This document shows, in pieces, positions 40,031-53,109 of a stretch of DNA of 64,000 nucleotides (position 1 is the first letter of the stretch; the number at the start of each line of letters is the position of its first letter). The DNA is from Sweltsa coloradensis. Lineage: Eukaryota; Arthropoda; Insecta; Plecoptera; Chloroperlidae. Where the stretch lies: assembly GCA_024449915.1 (NCBI GenBank), contig JAMZAV010002205.1, forward strand, positions 1-64,000, written 5' to 3'. The translations under genes and the position numbers were made by a program. The notes under the pieces are model-generated. The model searched no databases, was not told where the DNA came from, and worked only from the letters and a program-made list of their open reading frames with translations.

Positions 40031-41097
40031 GTTCCAATACACCTACCTAGACTCGTAGCACCCTATAACAAGTTTCCCTCAAAAAGTATCACTATCAAAT
40101 GTCATTCGTCACTACTCATATGATACATTCATCTCGCATCACTCAAAACCATTATAGCTACGCAATCCTTCCGCTTAGTGTGCGCTGGAGATTAACTAAT
40201 GTCCCATGATTGTCTTGTTTACTACACGAACAGCACAAGAACCTGATTCGGAACTGATCGTGTGTTTTCTCTTTGTTTGATAGTTTTCAAGTCGTAAAAA
40301 AGTGACAAATGCTCCATTTTTTGCATCACAATGTTTAGAATACGCTCCAGTACCATTAAGGGTGATAGGAACACTAGGGGTAAAATATCGTTTACCTCCC
40401 ATACGGATATTAATTATTATATTTTTATCACCCCCATGCCAAATTTCATGATGTTAACTTACTATACAGTGTTTGTCATGAAAATATAATTATTAGTGGT
40501 GGGTTAAAAAATAGGGTTTACGATGAATTTTGACTGACTGAAAAACGGTATATTTTTATCTTCTGAATTGTAATTTTTTTTTCAAAGAATCTCAGTAGAA
40601 CAGGTAAATGATATTTAATTATTAATTGTGGACTGAAGGCTTCTAGAGCACTGTTGTATTGATATTTTGAAAGTCGAAGAGAAAATGGCTTAAAGTTGTT
40701 GGATGAATGATGAACTTTAAGAAAAAAGAAAAAAAACTTTTTTGGACGGGACAAAAGCCCCATTTTGGCCATTATATGCAAATTTTGGGTCAATAAGAAA
40801 ATCAAAGTTCTAGGTGCAATTCTTAAGAATAAGCTTCGATTTTTTTATTGTTTCAACACACCTTTGTCTCTGGACTAAGTACAAGGGAAAATAATTTTAT
40901 GAAATAACGTTTGATGTACGATTTTTTTCGTCCTCCGGTTCAAAACTCTTATTTGTGCCATGTGACCTTTATGTTTACCGTTATCGACCTCGATAGTGAA
41001 TATTCGGTTTCGTTCTGGTGTCGTTATATTCACAGAGCCATCACTCGCTGACGTCCATCTTACAGGCAGTGGGGAGAAATGGCGGCCTATTTAATTA

Positions 41098-41275
41098 CTA
41101 GGGAAACGCCAAAGTCGTTGATAGACGAGTGAGTGACCCATGTGTTGAGTACCCGGGAACATCCCCTTTCCTCCCCTATACCTAAGGCTGGATCTAGCCC
41201 AGTATGGGGAATGATACCGGGTATTCAACACATGTCTCACTCACTCGTCCATCAACGACTTTGGCGTTTCCCTAG
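41098..41275. repeat. Hairpin element (copy 2)
   Basis: The same arms as at 36017-36193, nearly unchanged, followed by the tRNA-like segment 41276-41340. It is the duplicate of copy 1 within the 5-kb block. Confidence 0.88.
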
Positions 41276-41340
41276 TCTAGTTGGCTAAGGCGCCTTATAC
41301 CCGGAATGTGAGAGACCTGGGTTCAATCCCCTGGTCGAAT
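41276..41340 (+). repeat. tRNA-like segment after hairpin (copy 2)
   Basis: TCTAGTTGGCTAAGGCGCC and CTGGGTTCAATCCCCTGG, as in copy 1. Confidence 0.6.
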
Positions 41341-42477
41341 AAGATTTTGTAGTTTATGGATTGTCTTTAACCTAGGAAGCTTCGCAAACGCTTTTTCAGG
41401 CGCGTTGTTGGATGAGCGTATTTTTTTTAACAAAACGTAAAATCGCGATTTTATTAAGAACTAATTTTCCGATTACTATCAAAATTTCACACGTATATAT
41501 TAATTCGTAAAATTAAGGTTCAGTGAAAAAATCATAACAATTGGTTAAAGCATGTAGGTGTTATAAGTTGAAGAAATTTTAAAAATCGAAAAAATCGTAA
41601 AATTGCGATTTTCATAAGAAATAATTTTTCGATAATGCTCAAATTTCACACGAATATATTAATTCATAAAATAAAGTTTCTGTGAAAAAATCATTACAAT
41701 CGAATAAAGCATGTAGGTGTAGGTTTTTAAATTCGAAGAATTTTTTTTAAAATCGAAAAAAAATCGTAAATTGCGATTTTCATGAGAAATAATTTTTTGA
41801 TTGCGCTCAAAAACGTGGCAGTTCTAAGTTTCAGAGATTTCAAAGGTCCCCATAAAATTTCATCGGGCGATTGGAGTATCGGTTTAGCCGGAATCGTGCA
41901 ACAGACCCCACAAAAATACAAACAGAAAAAAAGAAAGAAAAAAACATTCCGGATTTTTTTCTCCAGTGTAGGGGAAATGGATCTTCACTTCGCTCGCTAC
42001 CTCCTCGCTTCGCTCATCCAAAAATATTAAACATGTTTTGAAATGCATATAACGCAGTTTAGTCTACATCAACTGTGACAATACAATTGAAAACATAGCC
42101 CGTACAAAATACGAGTAAAGTTTTTCAAGGTTTACTCAATCCCCCAGCGGAATTTGGGGGTACCTTGAACATGCAAGTTTTGATAGACCTAGTTTGTCAC
42201 TGCATAACTGCATTACAAATAATTTTCCATTGCCTTCATTGCAACCGAGTATTATCTAAGAAGCAGTGATTTTTTAAAGAGAAAAACCCATTGACGTTAA
42301 AAGAATTCCTATACATGTTAGGCCTATTTTTTCAGTTTATTTTTCCCTTGTGGGTTTTAAAATCGAAATGGATTGTCCCTCATTTTGTTAGCAGTTCTCA
42401 TTTATCTGGTCTCGGATGTCCCCTTTAAAATTTCAGCTCAATCTATTTGGGCCCTATGGGACCGGACAGAAGACAGA

Positions 42478-42548
42478 AAGACAGACAGGAACAAGACAGA
42501 CAGACAGACAGACAGACAGACATGCAGACAGACAGACAGACATACATA
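42478..42548. repeat. (GACA)n microsatellite, copy 2
   Basis: An interrupted GACA array corresponding to 37556-37602. Confidence 0.9.
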
Positions 42549-44309
42549 CATTGGACACAGCCTAGACCAAGGCCTGATCGAGTAGCGTTATAAAGACTTC
42601 GTTTCGCCTGCGCTCAATCGTCAGGGCCGGCAAGTTATACTATAGTAAGACTTGTAAGTTGTATTTTAATTATTCACCAACCTGCATAACTTAGCGCAGG
42701 CTTTTTAGATGGAAATCATTAAAGACGTTTGTCTAATAACCCTTTCAGTCCTTGGTACTTTAAAATGGACATCAATTTTCAAATTTAAATCCGGGTGGTA
42801 ATTTTTCAATTTGACCAATTTTCCATTTGATTTGATCTAAAAAAATATTTTCCTCTTTCCCCCCCCCCCCCCCCCCTAAATGCGCCCTTTTTAAAAATTA
42901 AAAAAATCTGCAAAAAGGTAAAATGACAAAATTGGGTTGTCTCAGAAAGTATTTCTAGTATTGTTATTATTTTAGATAAAAATGCAAATATGCAAACTTC
43001 AGCCAAAATCTTGTTTTAGATGGTCTTTAATTTATATTAAACTTCATTGAAAAATTTAATTCAGAATCCAATTTCCTTAATTCATTAAATGGTGGGTAAA
43101 AATTTGAAACCCTTAAAAGATCTAATATTTTTTTTGAATCAGACTTTACATAAATTTTTAATTTACACCAATTTAATTCTGGGCTGAAGGGGTTAAATAA
43201 ATAGGGCAAGCCGTCCACTCCTGGCCCATCCGCTGGGTGCAGCTTAGTGTGACTTTAAAGGTGCCTTTTAGAACAAACAAGATTTGTGGAGTAATGGTCG
43301 GGGGTGTCGGTAAAAGATAAACCCTTGATTTACTTCTGACGATAAGTGTACAAGAGTAGCACACGCATGTATAGGCCTTCTGATTGCTCTGCTCATTAGT
43401 CACCTGCGCCGACTGAGTCATACGACTAAAACGAGCTACAGCAACAGACTCAAGGTAACGCGTTCCTCTTCATTGCGCAAATCACAACATATTCCAGAAC
43501 CAATTAGCAAAGAATGATGCGACTTCAATTGGGAACAATTATGAGTGTTGGATGTTTCGGGTCGTAACCGAGGCTTGGTTGGTAAATAACTGAGAATGGT
43601 GTCTGTGTCGATCAGCGAGTGTTGACATGTTGAGACATCACTCCTGTAGCTAGTCTTTGTGAGATGGGACATTCACTCAAGTCAAAACGATGCCAGTGGG
43701 ACAGATCAGCCAACCTGTAATGGCGCCGACACCATCGACGAGCGAAAAATTACACTTTTTGCCAAGCTCGGGCCAACTTTTTTAAAAATACGCTTGATCG
43801 TCAAATCCAGTTAATTTCACATACAGTCTGGACCGCTTTTTTACTTCTAATTTTTATCTGAAAAATCTGCGTTTTTGGGAGGCTATTCGGAAAGGATGAG
43901 CGCATGTCGCTATCAAAGCACCTCCTACACAAAAATGGAAATTACTACAAAATTTAAAATTTTGGTGTCATATTTACGGTCAGTTAATAGGAAAAGTGAG
44001 CAATATTTGGAAAATGTGCTGTGATACAGCAGATTACACAATCAACCCGATAAGACAAACGATAGAGCTTCCAAGTGATCCAGACTTTACCTCTGCGTTC
44101 TGCGTCAAAGCCTGGACCGATCAAACAAGCTGGACACGATTCCACCCGTGGATAGCGCCAGAATCAACGAGGTTAATTCGGATCAACCGAAGAATTGATT
44201 ATGTGCCTCGTTGCTAGGACGGCTCCAAAGTCACCAAATTTTAAATTTTTATCGTTGGGAAAACCCGTTTTTAGGTGCAATTAGCCCCTCTTCAGGTGAA
44301 ATAGGTATG

Positions 44310-44505
44310 TGCGGATAGGAAATTGTGAAGGGATGTCCGAGGGCTGATTAAGAGGACTCAAACCCTTGGGATTCGCCTTTAAAGACTGAGGAAAACCTCG
44401 GAAAAAACCTTCAGTCAGGATTGCCGGTCTCGACGGGATTTTGAACCCGGGACCTCCCGATCAGAGTCGAGCGCTTAGCGCCCGAGCCAACACTGCCAAA
44501 GTCAC
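44310..44505 (-). repeat. SINE family A, minus-strand copy in duplicate 2
   Basis: Counterpart of 39440-39635, with the same motif order and several extra small indels. Confidence 0.8.
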
Positions 44506-44734
44506 CGTTTACACATTCCTAAGCCACGAACTGAAGGACTTAAGTCCAGATGAAAATTGAAAAACTTCTGCCTATAGCGAGTTGCGAACTCTGGGTAGAG
44601 CCTTTAACCACAAGACCAACGACGCAACGAGCCACACAAACATGCTGCTTATAGTCTGAGGGGTAGTCTATCTACGGGTGGAGATTGGGGTTGGGGTTTG
44701 GATACCTATACCTACCAAGTACCAACTACCATTT

Positions 44735-44905
44735 TGCCTTAGGGTTGACCCCGAGCGGCGCGCGGGCTCTGATTCGGGAGTTCCCGGATTCAATGTCGTC
44801 GACTCCGGCAATCCTGACTGACGTTTTTTTTCAAAAGTTTTATCAGTCGTTAATAACGAATACAGGTTCCTCTTAAACCCCCCTCGAACATCCCTTCCAA
44901 TTGTC
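44735..44905 (+). repeat. SINE family A, plus-strand copy in duplicate 2
   Basis: Counterpart of 39845-40030, more degenerate. Confidence 0.7.
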
Positions 44906-45229
44906 TTTGTTCCCAAAATACCTAGTTAGACTCGTAGCATCCTATAACAAGTTTCCCTCCCAAAAAATATCACTATCAAATGTCATTTCGTCACTACACA
45001 TATGATACATTCATCTCGCATCACTCAAAACCATTAAAGCCCACGCAATCCTTCCCCTTAGTGTGCGCTGGAGATTGACTAATGTTTAATGATTGTCTTG
45101 TTTTCTACACGAACCAAGCAACAAGAAACCTGATTCGGAACTGATCGTGTGTTTTCTCTTTGTATGATAGTTTTTAAGTCGTATAAAAAGTGACAAATGC
45201 TCCATTTTTTGCATCACAATGTTTAGAAT

Positions 45230-45910
45230 ACGCCCAGCCCCATTAAGGGTGATAGGAAACCCCTAGGGGTAAAATACTTTTTTACCTCCCATCGGAATTT
45301 AATTTTTATATTTTTTTCAACCCCACCAAAAATTTCATATGGTAATTACTATACAGTTTTGTCAAGGGAAAAATAATTATTGTTGGGGTTAAAAAATAGG
45401 GTTTCGATAAATTTTTGCTGCTGGACTTAAAAATTTTGATATATAATTTTTATTCACAATTATTAAAAAATATTTCAAAATGTAAAAATAGAACCCAAAA
45501 ACGTTTTCCCCCAAAGATAAGGGGGTAGGGAAAATTAGGTGGAAATATCGCTTGCCTCTGGGAGGATTATTTTTTTTTTTAGATTATTATGTCCTCCATG
45601 CCAAATTTAAATGCTGAATTCAAGGTCAAAAATAATATAAATTATTTGGGGGTGGGGGTCGAAAAAAGTTTTTGGTAAATAGATTGGCCGATTGGATGAA
45701 AAAAATGAAAAAAAATTTAAATTACTAATTTAAATAAAATTTTTTTTGGGGTTTTCGAGTTATAATTTTTCCCAAATTTTTCTAGTGATTTAGGGGGTGT
45801 TGGGGTAGTTATCGCTTGCCTCCCTGGGGATTTTTAATTCTGATTTTTTATCTTCACATGTAAAATTTGCCCAAAACCCGGATTTGAAATTTTTTTTTTT
45901 TCCGCAACAG
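45230..45910. repeat. Degenerate tandem repeats of ~260-280 bp
   Basis: Three segments, near 45250, 45530 and 45800, have the order GGGGGT/GGTGATAGGG, then ATATCGCTTGCCTCC, GGGA.GGATTTT, a T-rich run and CATGCCAAATTT. A fourth lies at 40355-40530 at the end of duplicate 1. They are highly diverged or poorly sequenced. Confidence 0.6.
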
Positions 45911-46424
45911 CTCTCACTAAAATTCATTTTAGGCAAACCCAATAAAATCATATTCTTGATACATTTTTTTCCGTTAAACACAGAAATAAAATTAAGCCTG
46001 ATACAGGCTGTAAAAAGGAAAAAACACTTGTGGACCCACCTATAATAGTTTTCCCAAGGGGAAATGATGCCCTACTGGCCGGGGGGCGTAGTCAGCCCAG
46101 CTTTCCCTTGCAGACAATGTCTCTGTTGAATGTCAACACTGCTAGGCAATAATTCCCAAAATTTTGATGGAAACGCTCGCAATGACGTATTGTATTGAGA
46201 CCACCCCCCCTGTACTGGGGATGACTGACACCGGGCCATAAACTTAGAGATTAGAAAAAAAACTAACTTAATTGAAGTCGACAAGAAGGTCTTTTGTTTT
46301 CGTCTAGTTCTGCAACGGGAAGGGTGAAACTCTTGGTATAAAGATTTTAACACACACTCTTGGTAATATCTCAATTCTCTAGACTGGGCGACAAAACTGG
46401 CCTTCTTATAAAACTAGCTTTCGA
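45911..46424. other. No gene seen
   Basis: Flank of the palindrome. The minus-strand frame at 46072-46374 has no domain features. There is no similarity to the right flank of the palindrome. Confidence 0.45.
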
Positions 46425-48640
46425 AAACCCGTAATGTACGCCCTGGGCAGGGTTACGCCCCCCTTGTTATAATTATGCAAATTTTAAATTATGAAAATTT
46501 TTTAAATTAATCATATTTTAATTATTCATATTTTAATTTTTCATAATTTTTTTATTATGAATTTTTAATTTTTAATTTTAATTTTTTAATTATGAATTTG
46601 TTTTTCAAGATGGGGGTTCACACTAGAGTTGACCCCTTTAACCTAACTTAACCAACATGTGACGTCATGCAAACCTGTTGAGACTTTTTCGTTGCAAGGT
46701 TGAGGGTGGTACACGAGGGTGATCATTTTAACCTAATTAACCATTTTTATTTTTTTCGGTACGGAATCGTGTACCCCTTCCAGGACGAAGACGGGCCCGA
46801 GACTGACGATTTTGAGCTTAAATTGTTAAAAAACCTTTCGGCCCCGCGGGGTCGGTGCGCGAAGTAGGGTTTTTTCGCAGTGGTTTTTTTATTTTTGCCC
46901 ATGTACCACGGTTTAATTTAATTTAATATTTCCAAGTAATACCTTTTGGAAAAAAGTCGGTGAAGCTGTACTTGAACCCGGCCGTCTGCGCCAAACTTCG
47001 CCGCTAACCACTGGGCTGTCAGGACGCAGATACTAGCAAGAGTTTATTGTGCTATCTACCTACACGGCACACCGCGGCGCACCTGGGGAACAAAAACATG
47101 TAACAAACAACACTATATAAGGGGCAAATAGGGGAATAAGTAAAAAACTATATTCGCCCATAACTAAAACCAAGCGATACAGGGGTGACGCACAATACAA
47201 AAACCCTGTCAAACAGTTTTAGTGTGTGAAGATTCAGGAAAAGGGAAATGGTTTACATAGGTGAATTAATTTAAAAGTAAAAGACTATTCATTTTTAAAA
47301 CAAATCTTAAAATTTTATTAAACAAATCACTTTGTCCAGTAAAATTTTCATAAAATTTTTGACAAACATATAACCCCCTTTGTAGAAAAATTCAGTACCA
47401 AGTTCATACACAATTATTTCCATATTCACAGTAATGTATTTCTCCCAGATTATAATGTTCAATAGAGGTTTTGAAAAAGTCATGTAGGCTACACGATGTA
47501 GAACGGAATTAAAGTATTAAATTGTTATCACGATAGCATAACTCACCAAAATCAAAAAGGTTTCTTAAGCCCTTTAAAAATATCCACAAACGTCTGGTGA
47601 GATCTTGCTGTAAAGAGGGGGCAGTAGGGCCCCAGCGCCTATGTTCCTCACTGGGTATTTTGTGGTGCCCACTGACCAGTTTCACTTTGCAATAGGCACA
47701 TGCAACGTATCTTTTTTATGGCATAAAAGAGCCCCGTAGCAGAAAAGATCTTCAGGTTTTACACTAACACTTGGAAATTTGATCAAAAGGTTCCATCGGG
47801 CCGTAAAATCTTCATATTAACCATGTCAACATTCTTGAACCCTTGCCTTTCGCGAAGGTTTTGAAATTCGAGCGAGGCACTCATGACAACTGTTTAATGA
47901 AGCTGTAATAATTTTTTTATTGATTAGCTGGGGACCCCGCAGTTGCGACTGTCCACGACAAAAACTAAACCCAAAAACTGACTGAAGCGAAGACCCTCTT
48001 GCACTTGAAGGAGCTCCTAGCGGCAGTTTCGTGAAGTTTCGTAATTTGGAAAACTTGTGAATGTTCGGAATTTTGGGGAAAAATCTTCGGGGGACTCCGT
48101 CCTTTTCTTTCCCCATCCCAACTTCGTGAAACTGTCGGATTGCAATCTAAGATTACATGATTTCAATTTACTTTTTAAAAAAATTACTTTTTTAGTCCTA
48201 TTATTTCCACGCAGACAGACTCTAGACACACCATTTATTTAAAAAAAACTTGGGGGGGTCTATTCATGAAAAGTGAATGACACCCAAATTTAAGGAATTT
48301 CAATAGCCTTTTCATAAAAAGTGCATTGTTTTAAAAAAACGAAGGATTAAAAAACATTTTCATGTCAGACTTGTTTTTCAGACTTGCACCTATTTTTTAA
48401 AACCTTTAGATTGTTATTCGGCCCCCGTCTTTTTGTTTGGTACAGGGGTAATTATTTTTGTATGGAAACTTTGACAAAAGACCCTGACCTATTTTCGCCC
48501 AACCTGCGGGTTTTGTCGGTTTAGGGGCCCTTTGGGGGAAAATTTTAACACTTTGTTAAAAAACTGGCGGTTTACGCCCCCGGGCATAGATCATATTCAA
48601 ACAACTTGACGGTTGAGCCCCTGGGGGACAAATCTCGGGG
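46425..48640 (+). repeat. Palindrome left arm, outer domain
   Basis: It begins with the terminal motif and an A/T-rich TAATTATGAAT run. Then come two TTTAACCTAACTTAACC-type segments (about 46635 and 46730), a tRNA-like unit (46970-47035) and low-copy-looking sequence. Each part has its counterpart in reverse order at 56450-58742. This arm carries more homopolymer irregularities than the right arm. Confidence 0.88.
46970..47035 (-). repeat. tRNA-like segment in left arm
   Basis: Complement of the right-arm segment 58130-58195. On the minus strand it reads CAGCCCAGTGGTTAGCGGCG, then GACGGCCGGGTTCAAGTACAGC. The boxes are tRNA-like, and it is part of the palindrome. Confidence 0.5.
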
Positions 48641-48949
48641 GAAGGGAAGGGCTTGTAAACCTAAAAGCCAAAAGTTTTATCAGTTCTTATACTCTAAAAA
48701 AATCTGAAAAAATAATTTTTCCCCTTGCAATGTTTCAAGTCCTTACACTTTGTAAAAAAATGTGTGAAAATAAGTTTTCACATTACAAAATTTTTAATTC
48801 TTATAATCCCATGTAAAGAAAAAGGGGGCAAATAAGATAAGTGTTACTGAGGTGTACGTTTTTCATTTATTATGTTTGGCAAAAATTAGGAAATGTTAAA
48901 AATTTTTACCAATTCTTACCCTCGTAAAGAAAATGCAAAATAATAAAAA

Positions 48950-49935
48950 AAAAACACTACACACCTAAATTCATACTTCTCACCTACAATTCACCACACC
49001 CACACATAGTTTCCCTCACGAAATTTTTCTAAAATCCCACACAAAGACCCCCTGTACATACATCTCACAAAAATAATACAATACCCACAAAAAAGTATAC
49101 ACTGTACACACTCTCCTCACACTACCCCATTAAAAGTACACATTGTACACTACATCTCACACTACACAAAACACACCACAAAAGTACACCTTTCACTCTC
49201 ACACTACAGTCACACCCACAAAAAGAAACATTTACCTCATCCCACTCACTACACTACACCACACAAAGTAACACTGTACTACATTCAACTACAGTACAAT
49301 TCACCACACAAAGTACACACTGTACCCTACATCTCACACTACACTACACTACCCCACAAAAAGACACACTTTTTTACACATCTCAACTACAGACCTTCAC
49401 CCACAAAAGTACACACTGTTTACATCTCACACTACAGTCCTACACCACACAAAGTCACACTGTAAAATACATCTCCATACACTAACTACCCCTACACCAA
49501 AAAATCCCACTGTTACTACATCTCACATACAGAAACACTACACCACACAAATACACACGAACTCTTTCCAACTACACTACACAAACCCACACAAAGCAAA
49601 ATGTACAACATCTCACACTCACACACAAACCCACCACAAAAGTAACACTTTTATTTTACTCCACCTACAGTACACTAAAACCACACAAAGACACACGTAC
49701 ACTAACCCACTAAACTACAAAAACTACACCCACAAAGACCCATGTTCTACATCTCACATACGTACATTTCCCACACAAATAAAAACACTGTACCTACATC
49801 TCACAAAACCTACACACACTACACAAAGTCACTCTGCACACCTCACACTACAACCAAAAAAGTACACCACCACACTACTTCCCCTCAACTACACGCACAA
49901 AGTCACACTGTACACAACACGCCAAAAAAACTTTT
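48950..49935 (+). repeat. CA-rich minisatellite, left arm
   Basis: Degenerate units of about 54-60 bp built from CACAAAGTACACACTGTAC, TACATCTCACACTACA and ACACTACACCACA. The reverse-complement array is at 55640-56230. The frame at 49742-49969 is a by-product of this repeat. Confidence 0.92.
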
Positions 49936-52900
49936 CCTTGAAAATTTAAAAATTCTTTTTACTTTGTAAATAAAATGAGTGCAAACAAATTTTGTCTTTT
50001 ACTGTGTACATATTTTTTTTGATGCAAGAAAGTAAATTTTAAAAAAAGTTTTACACACTCATTAAAAGCATGAAAAAATTATGTTTTCCATGCAAATTTT
50101 CAAAGTTCTTACTTTTTTGGGAAAAAAAAAAAAATTTGTGCAAAAAAGTTAGAGACTTACAAATTTTTTAGTTTACTACAAATAAAAAAAGTTTTTTTCA
50201 AGCTACAATTTTTAGTTTACAAACAAACAAGTTTTATAGCCGTAAAAAATTGTGTACACATAAACTAGCTTTTACTTAAAAACCACAAGTTCTAACTGGG
50301 GTAACGCAAATGTGCGCATTTAAATTTCATGAGAAACTTTTCATGTTCTAATATACTCTGTAAAAAAAATCGTGAAACAAGTTTACACTTGACTTTTAAT
50401 ACTATGTAAAAAAAAAATACGTGCAAGTAAAAGAAACCTTTTTAAATTACAAACTAATATATTTTATTTTATAACGAAAATGTGCGAATTAATTGAGTTT
50501 TTTTTAAAAAAACTTTTTTAAGTTCTAATACTCTGTAACGCAAATTGCGCTTTAAGATTTCCATGGAAACTTTTCATTTCTATATCTCTGTAAAAAAACT
50601 CGTGAAAAAAATTTACACATTGACTATTATAAACTTGTAAGAAAAAACGTGCAGTAAGTAAACCTTTCAATTACAAACTAATATATTCTTATTTCAAAAC
50701 AAAAAATTGCGCAATTAATTTAAGTTTTCCTTAAGAAACTTTTTTAATTTTTTAATACTCTGTAAAGAAAACTCGTGAATATAAGATTACAAACTGACTA
50801 TTTTAAACTTTTGAGAAAACCACGTGCAAGTAATTAAACTTTCAATTAAAAACTCAAAAGTTTTTTAACTCTGTAAAGAAAAATTTTTTAAAAAATAATT
50901 TTGAACAAACTTTCTTGTTTTTATACCTATAAAAAAAAATGCATTGATAAATTTTTACAAAGTTACATTTAAATATTTTTAAGTTTTTACACTCTGTAAA
51001 AGATTGGGGGCATAAAACAAAATTTTTTCCTTTGAAAACTTTCAATTTTCTTATACTCTAAAAATTTAAAAGGCGTAAAAATAATTTAACAAACTAAAAA
51101 TTTTATTATACTTGTGAAAAAAATTTTGGGAAAAAATTTTGTGTTCGTATTTGCGTCATATTTTTAGGAAAGGAAGTATTTTTAAAATTTTTTAACAAGT
51201 TTCTTGCCTCGTGAAAAAATTGCGTGAAATAAGTTTACAGTGTGAAATAACTTTAAGTGTTGTAGCTTGTGATCATATTTTTTTAGTGAAGGGAAGAAAT
51301 TTTAAAAAATTTTTACTAACCGTAAAACTTTAAAGAAAATAGCGTAAAATAGTTTACAAACTTAAATTTAAAGTTTTTATACTCTCAAAAATAAATGGGT
51401 GCCCAAGATAACTTTTATTTTTTTAAAATCTTAAAAGTAATTATCGTTTTAAAAATGTTGCATCCACAAATAAAAGTTTTCTTAAAAAAATTACTAGTTT
51501 TATTATACATTGTAAATTTATTGCGTTATAAAATTTAAAAATTTTCCTTACAGCTTGCAAAAAACATTTTTTTTTAAAAACCTACAAGTTTTAACCTGTA
51601 AAGAAAATCTGAAAATAATTTACACACTGCTATTTTCTAATCCATGTAAGAAAAAAAAAACTGCAGGCAAGAAACATTTTAATAACAAACTAACAAGTTT
51701 TTATATTTAAGATAAATGCTCCTAAAAAAGTTTACGAACTACAAATTCACAAATTTTTACTCTGTAAAAAAAACGGTGCTAAAATAAGTTTTCAAACTTT
51801 CAAGTTCTAATTATGTCAAGAAAAAGTTGCCATAAGATAAAATTTTTCTTAACAAACCACAAAATTCTTATACTATGTAAAGAAATTTTGTAAATAAGTT
51901 TACAAACTAACAAAAGACTATTTTTTAAAAAGCTCTTAAAAATATAGTGTGTACATGATATAAATTTTTACTAAGCAAACTTTCAAGTTCATATACTTTG
52001 TAAAAAATATTGGGGTGCAATAATTAACTTTTACGTAAAACTTATTAGTTTTTTATAATTGTAAGATGTTAATGTACAAACACCAAAATTTTATTACTTT
52101 TACTTTTTTTTAAAAATTCAAGTTTTATATAGCCTGTAAAAATTGCTGTACATAAAATTACTTTTTTCTTGCAAAACCCCAAATTCTTAAAATCTGTAAA
52201 AAAAAAATGTGTGCAAGTAATTTTAGTTTTCCTTTTAAAACTTTCATATTTTTTACTCTTTTAAGAAAAAGTGTAAAAAAAAATTTTTCAAATTTACAAT
52301 CCTTTTAAAACTGTAAGAAAAAGTATGCAAGAAAGCTAAATTTTTCCCTTTTACTCTGCAAAAAAAAAATGCGTTATAAATTTGTTTTAAAGAAATTACA
52401 AACTTCAAGTTTTATTTCTCTGTAAAAATATTACGGACAAATTTTTTCTTTTTCTTTTAAAAAATCTACAATTCTTTTTATCAGTAAGTAAAAAGCATGC
52501 AAGTAATTTACAAAAATTTCAAGTTCTTATACTTTTTTAAAAATGTTACATTACAAACAAAAAAAACATACTTTTAAACAACTTTAAATTATTATAAACT
52601 TAAAAAAAAAATGTTGAAAAAAAAAATTTTTCCATTTTTCAAAACTCACAAGTTTTTTTATACTCTGTAAAGAAAAAATGTGTTTTAAAAAATTTTTTCA
52701 CATTAGCAAAACTCACAAGTTTTCATTACTTGTAAGAAAAAAGGGGTGCAAGTAAGTTATATTTTCCTCTATAAACTTTCAAAATTCTATATACTTTTTT
52801 GAACATGGGTTGCAAATAACTTAAGCTTCCTTGCAAAAAAGTTAAGTAATTCCATGTTCCATATCAAAAAAGTTTTTGCCACGTTTTATCTATGTAAAAA

Positions 52901-53080
52901 AAAATGCGTGCATTCAACAAATTTCCAACAAACTTTAAGTTTCTTTTAAAACTTTTTAAAACATGCATTCTTAAAATTGGATATATTTTTTTTTATTGAG
53001 TGTGGTTGGAAAATATAAAAATTTTTCCTTCTACTTTAAGTTTTTAATTCTATGTGCAAAAATGTCGCAAAAATCTAAAG
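49936..53080 (+). repeat. A/T-rich minisatellite, left arm
   Basis: Units of about 60 bp with AAACTTTCAAGTTCTTATAC, CTCTGTAAAGAAAA and GCGTGCAAATAAG recur dozens of times, strongly eroded by homopolymer variation. The orientation is constant up to about 53.08 kb. Confidence 0.9.
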
Positions 53081-53109
53081 TAAATTTCTAACTGTAATAT
53101 TTTTTTTCG

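Larger units (their letters stand above)
35461..40543 (+). repeat. 5-kb direct tandem duplication, copy 1
   Basis: It begins ACGGTATAT..TTTATCTTCTGAATTGTAA and is repeated in full from 40544. Landmarks run in the same order in both copies: ATTAATTGTGGACTGAAGGC (35541, 40621), the hairpin plus tRNA-like unit, a (GACA)n tract and a poly-C tract. These are followed by AAATAGGGCAAGCC (38321, 43199) and two SINE copies. It holds no gene that I can support. This copy has cleaner sequence than copy 2. Confidence 0.95.
40544..45425 (+). repeat. 5-kb direct tandem duplication, copy 2
   Basis: The offset against copy 1 is about 5080 bp at the left and about 4880 bp further right. The ~200 bp loss has two sources: one fewer internal ~140-bp unit near 41.4-41.8 kb, and many one-to-five-base deletions from about 42.3 kb on. 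Several homopolymers and common words are altered, which suggests base-calling error as well as true divergence. No gene seen. Confidence 0.95.

Noticed and set aside
49742..49969. His/Thr-rich frame, and the similar one at 55647-55937
   Set aside because: Both are translations of the CA-rich minisatellite in the palindrome arms.
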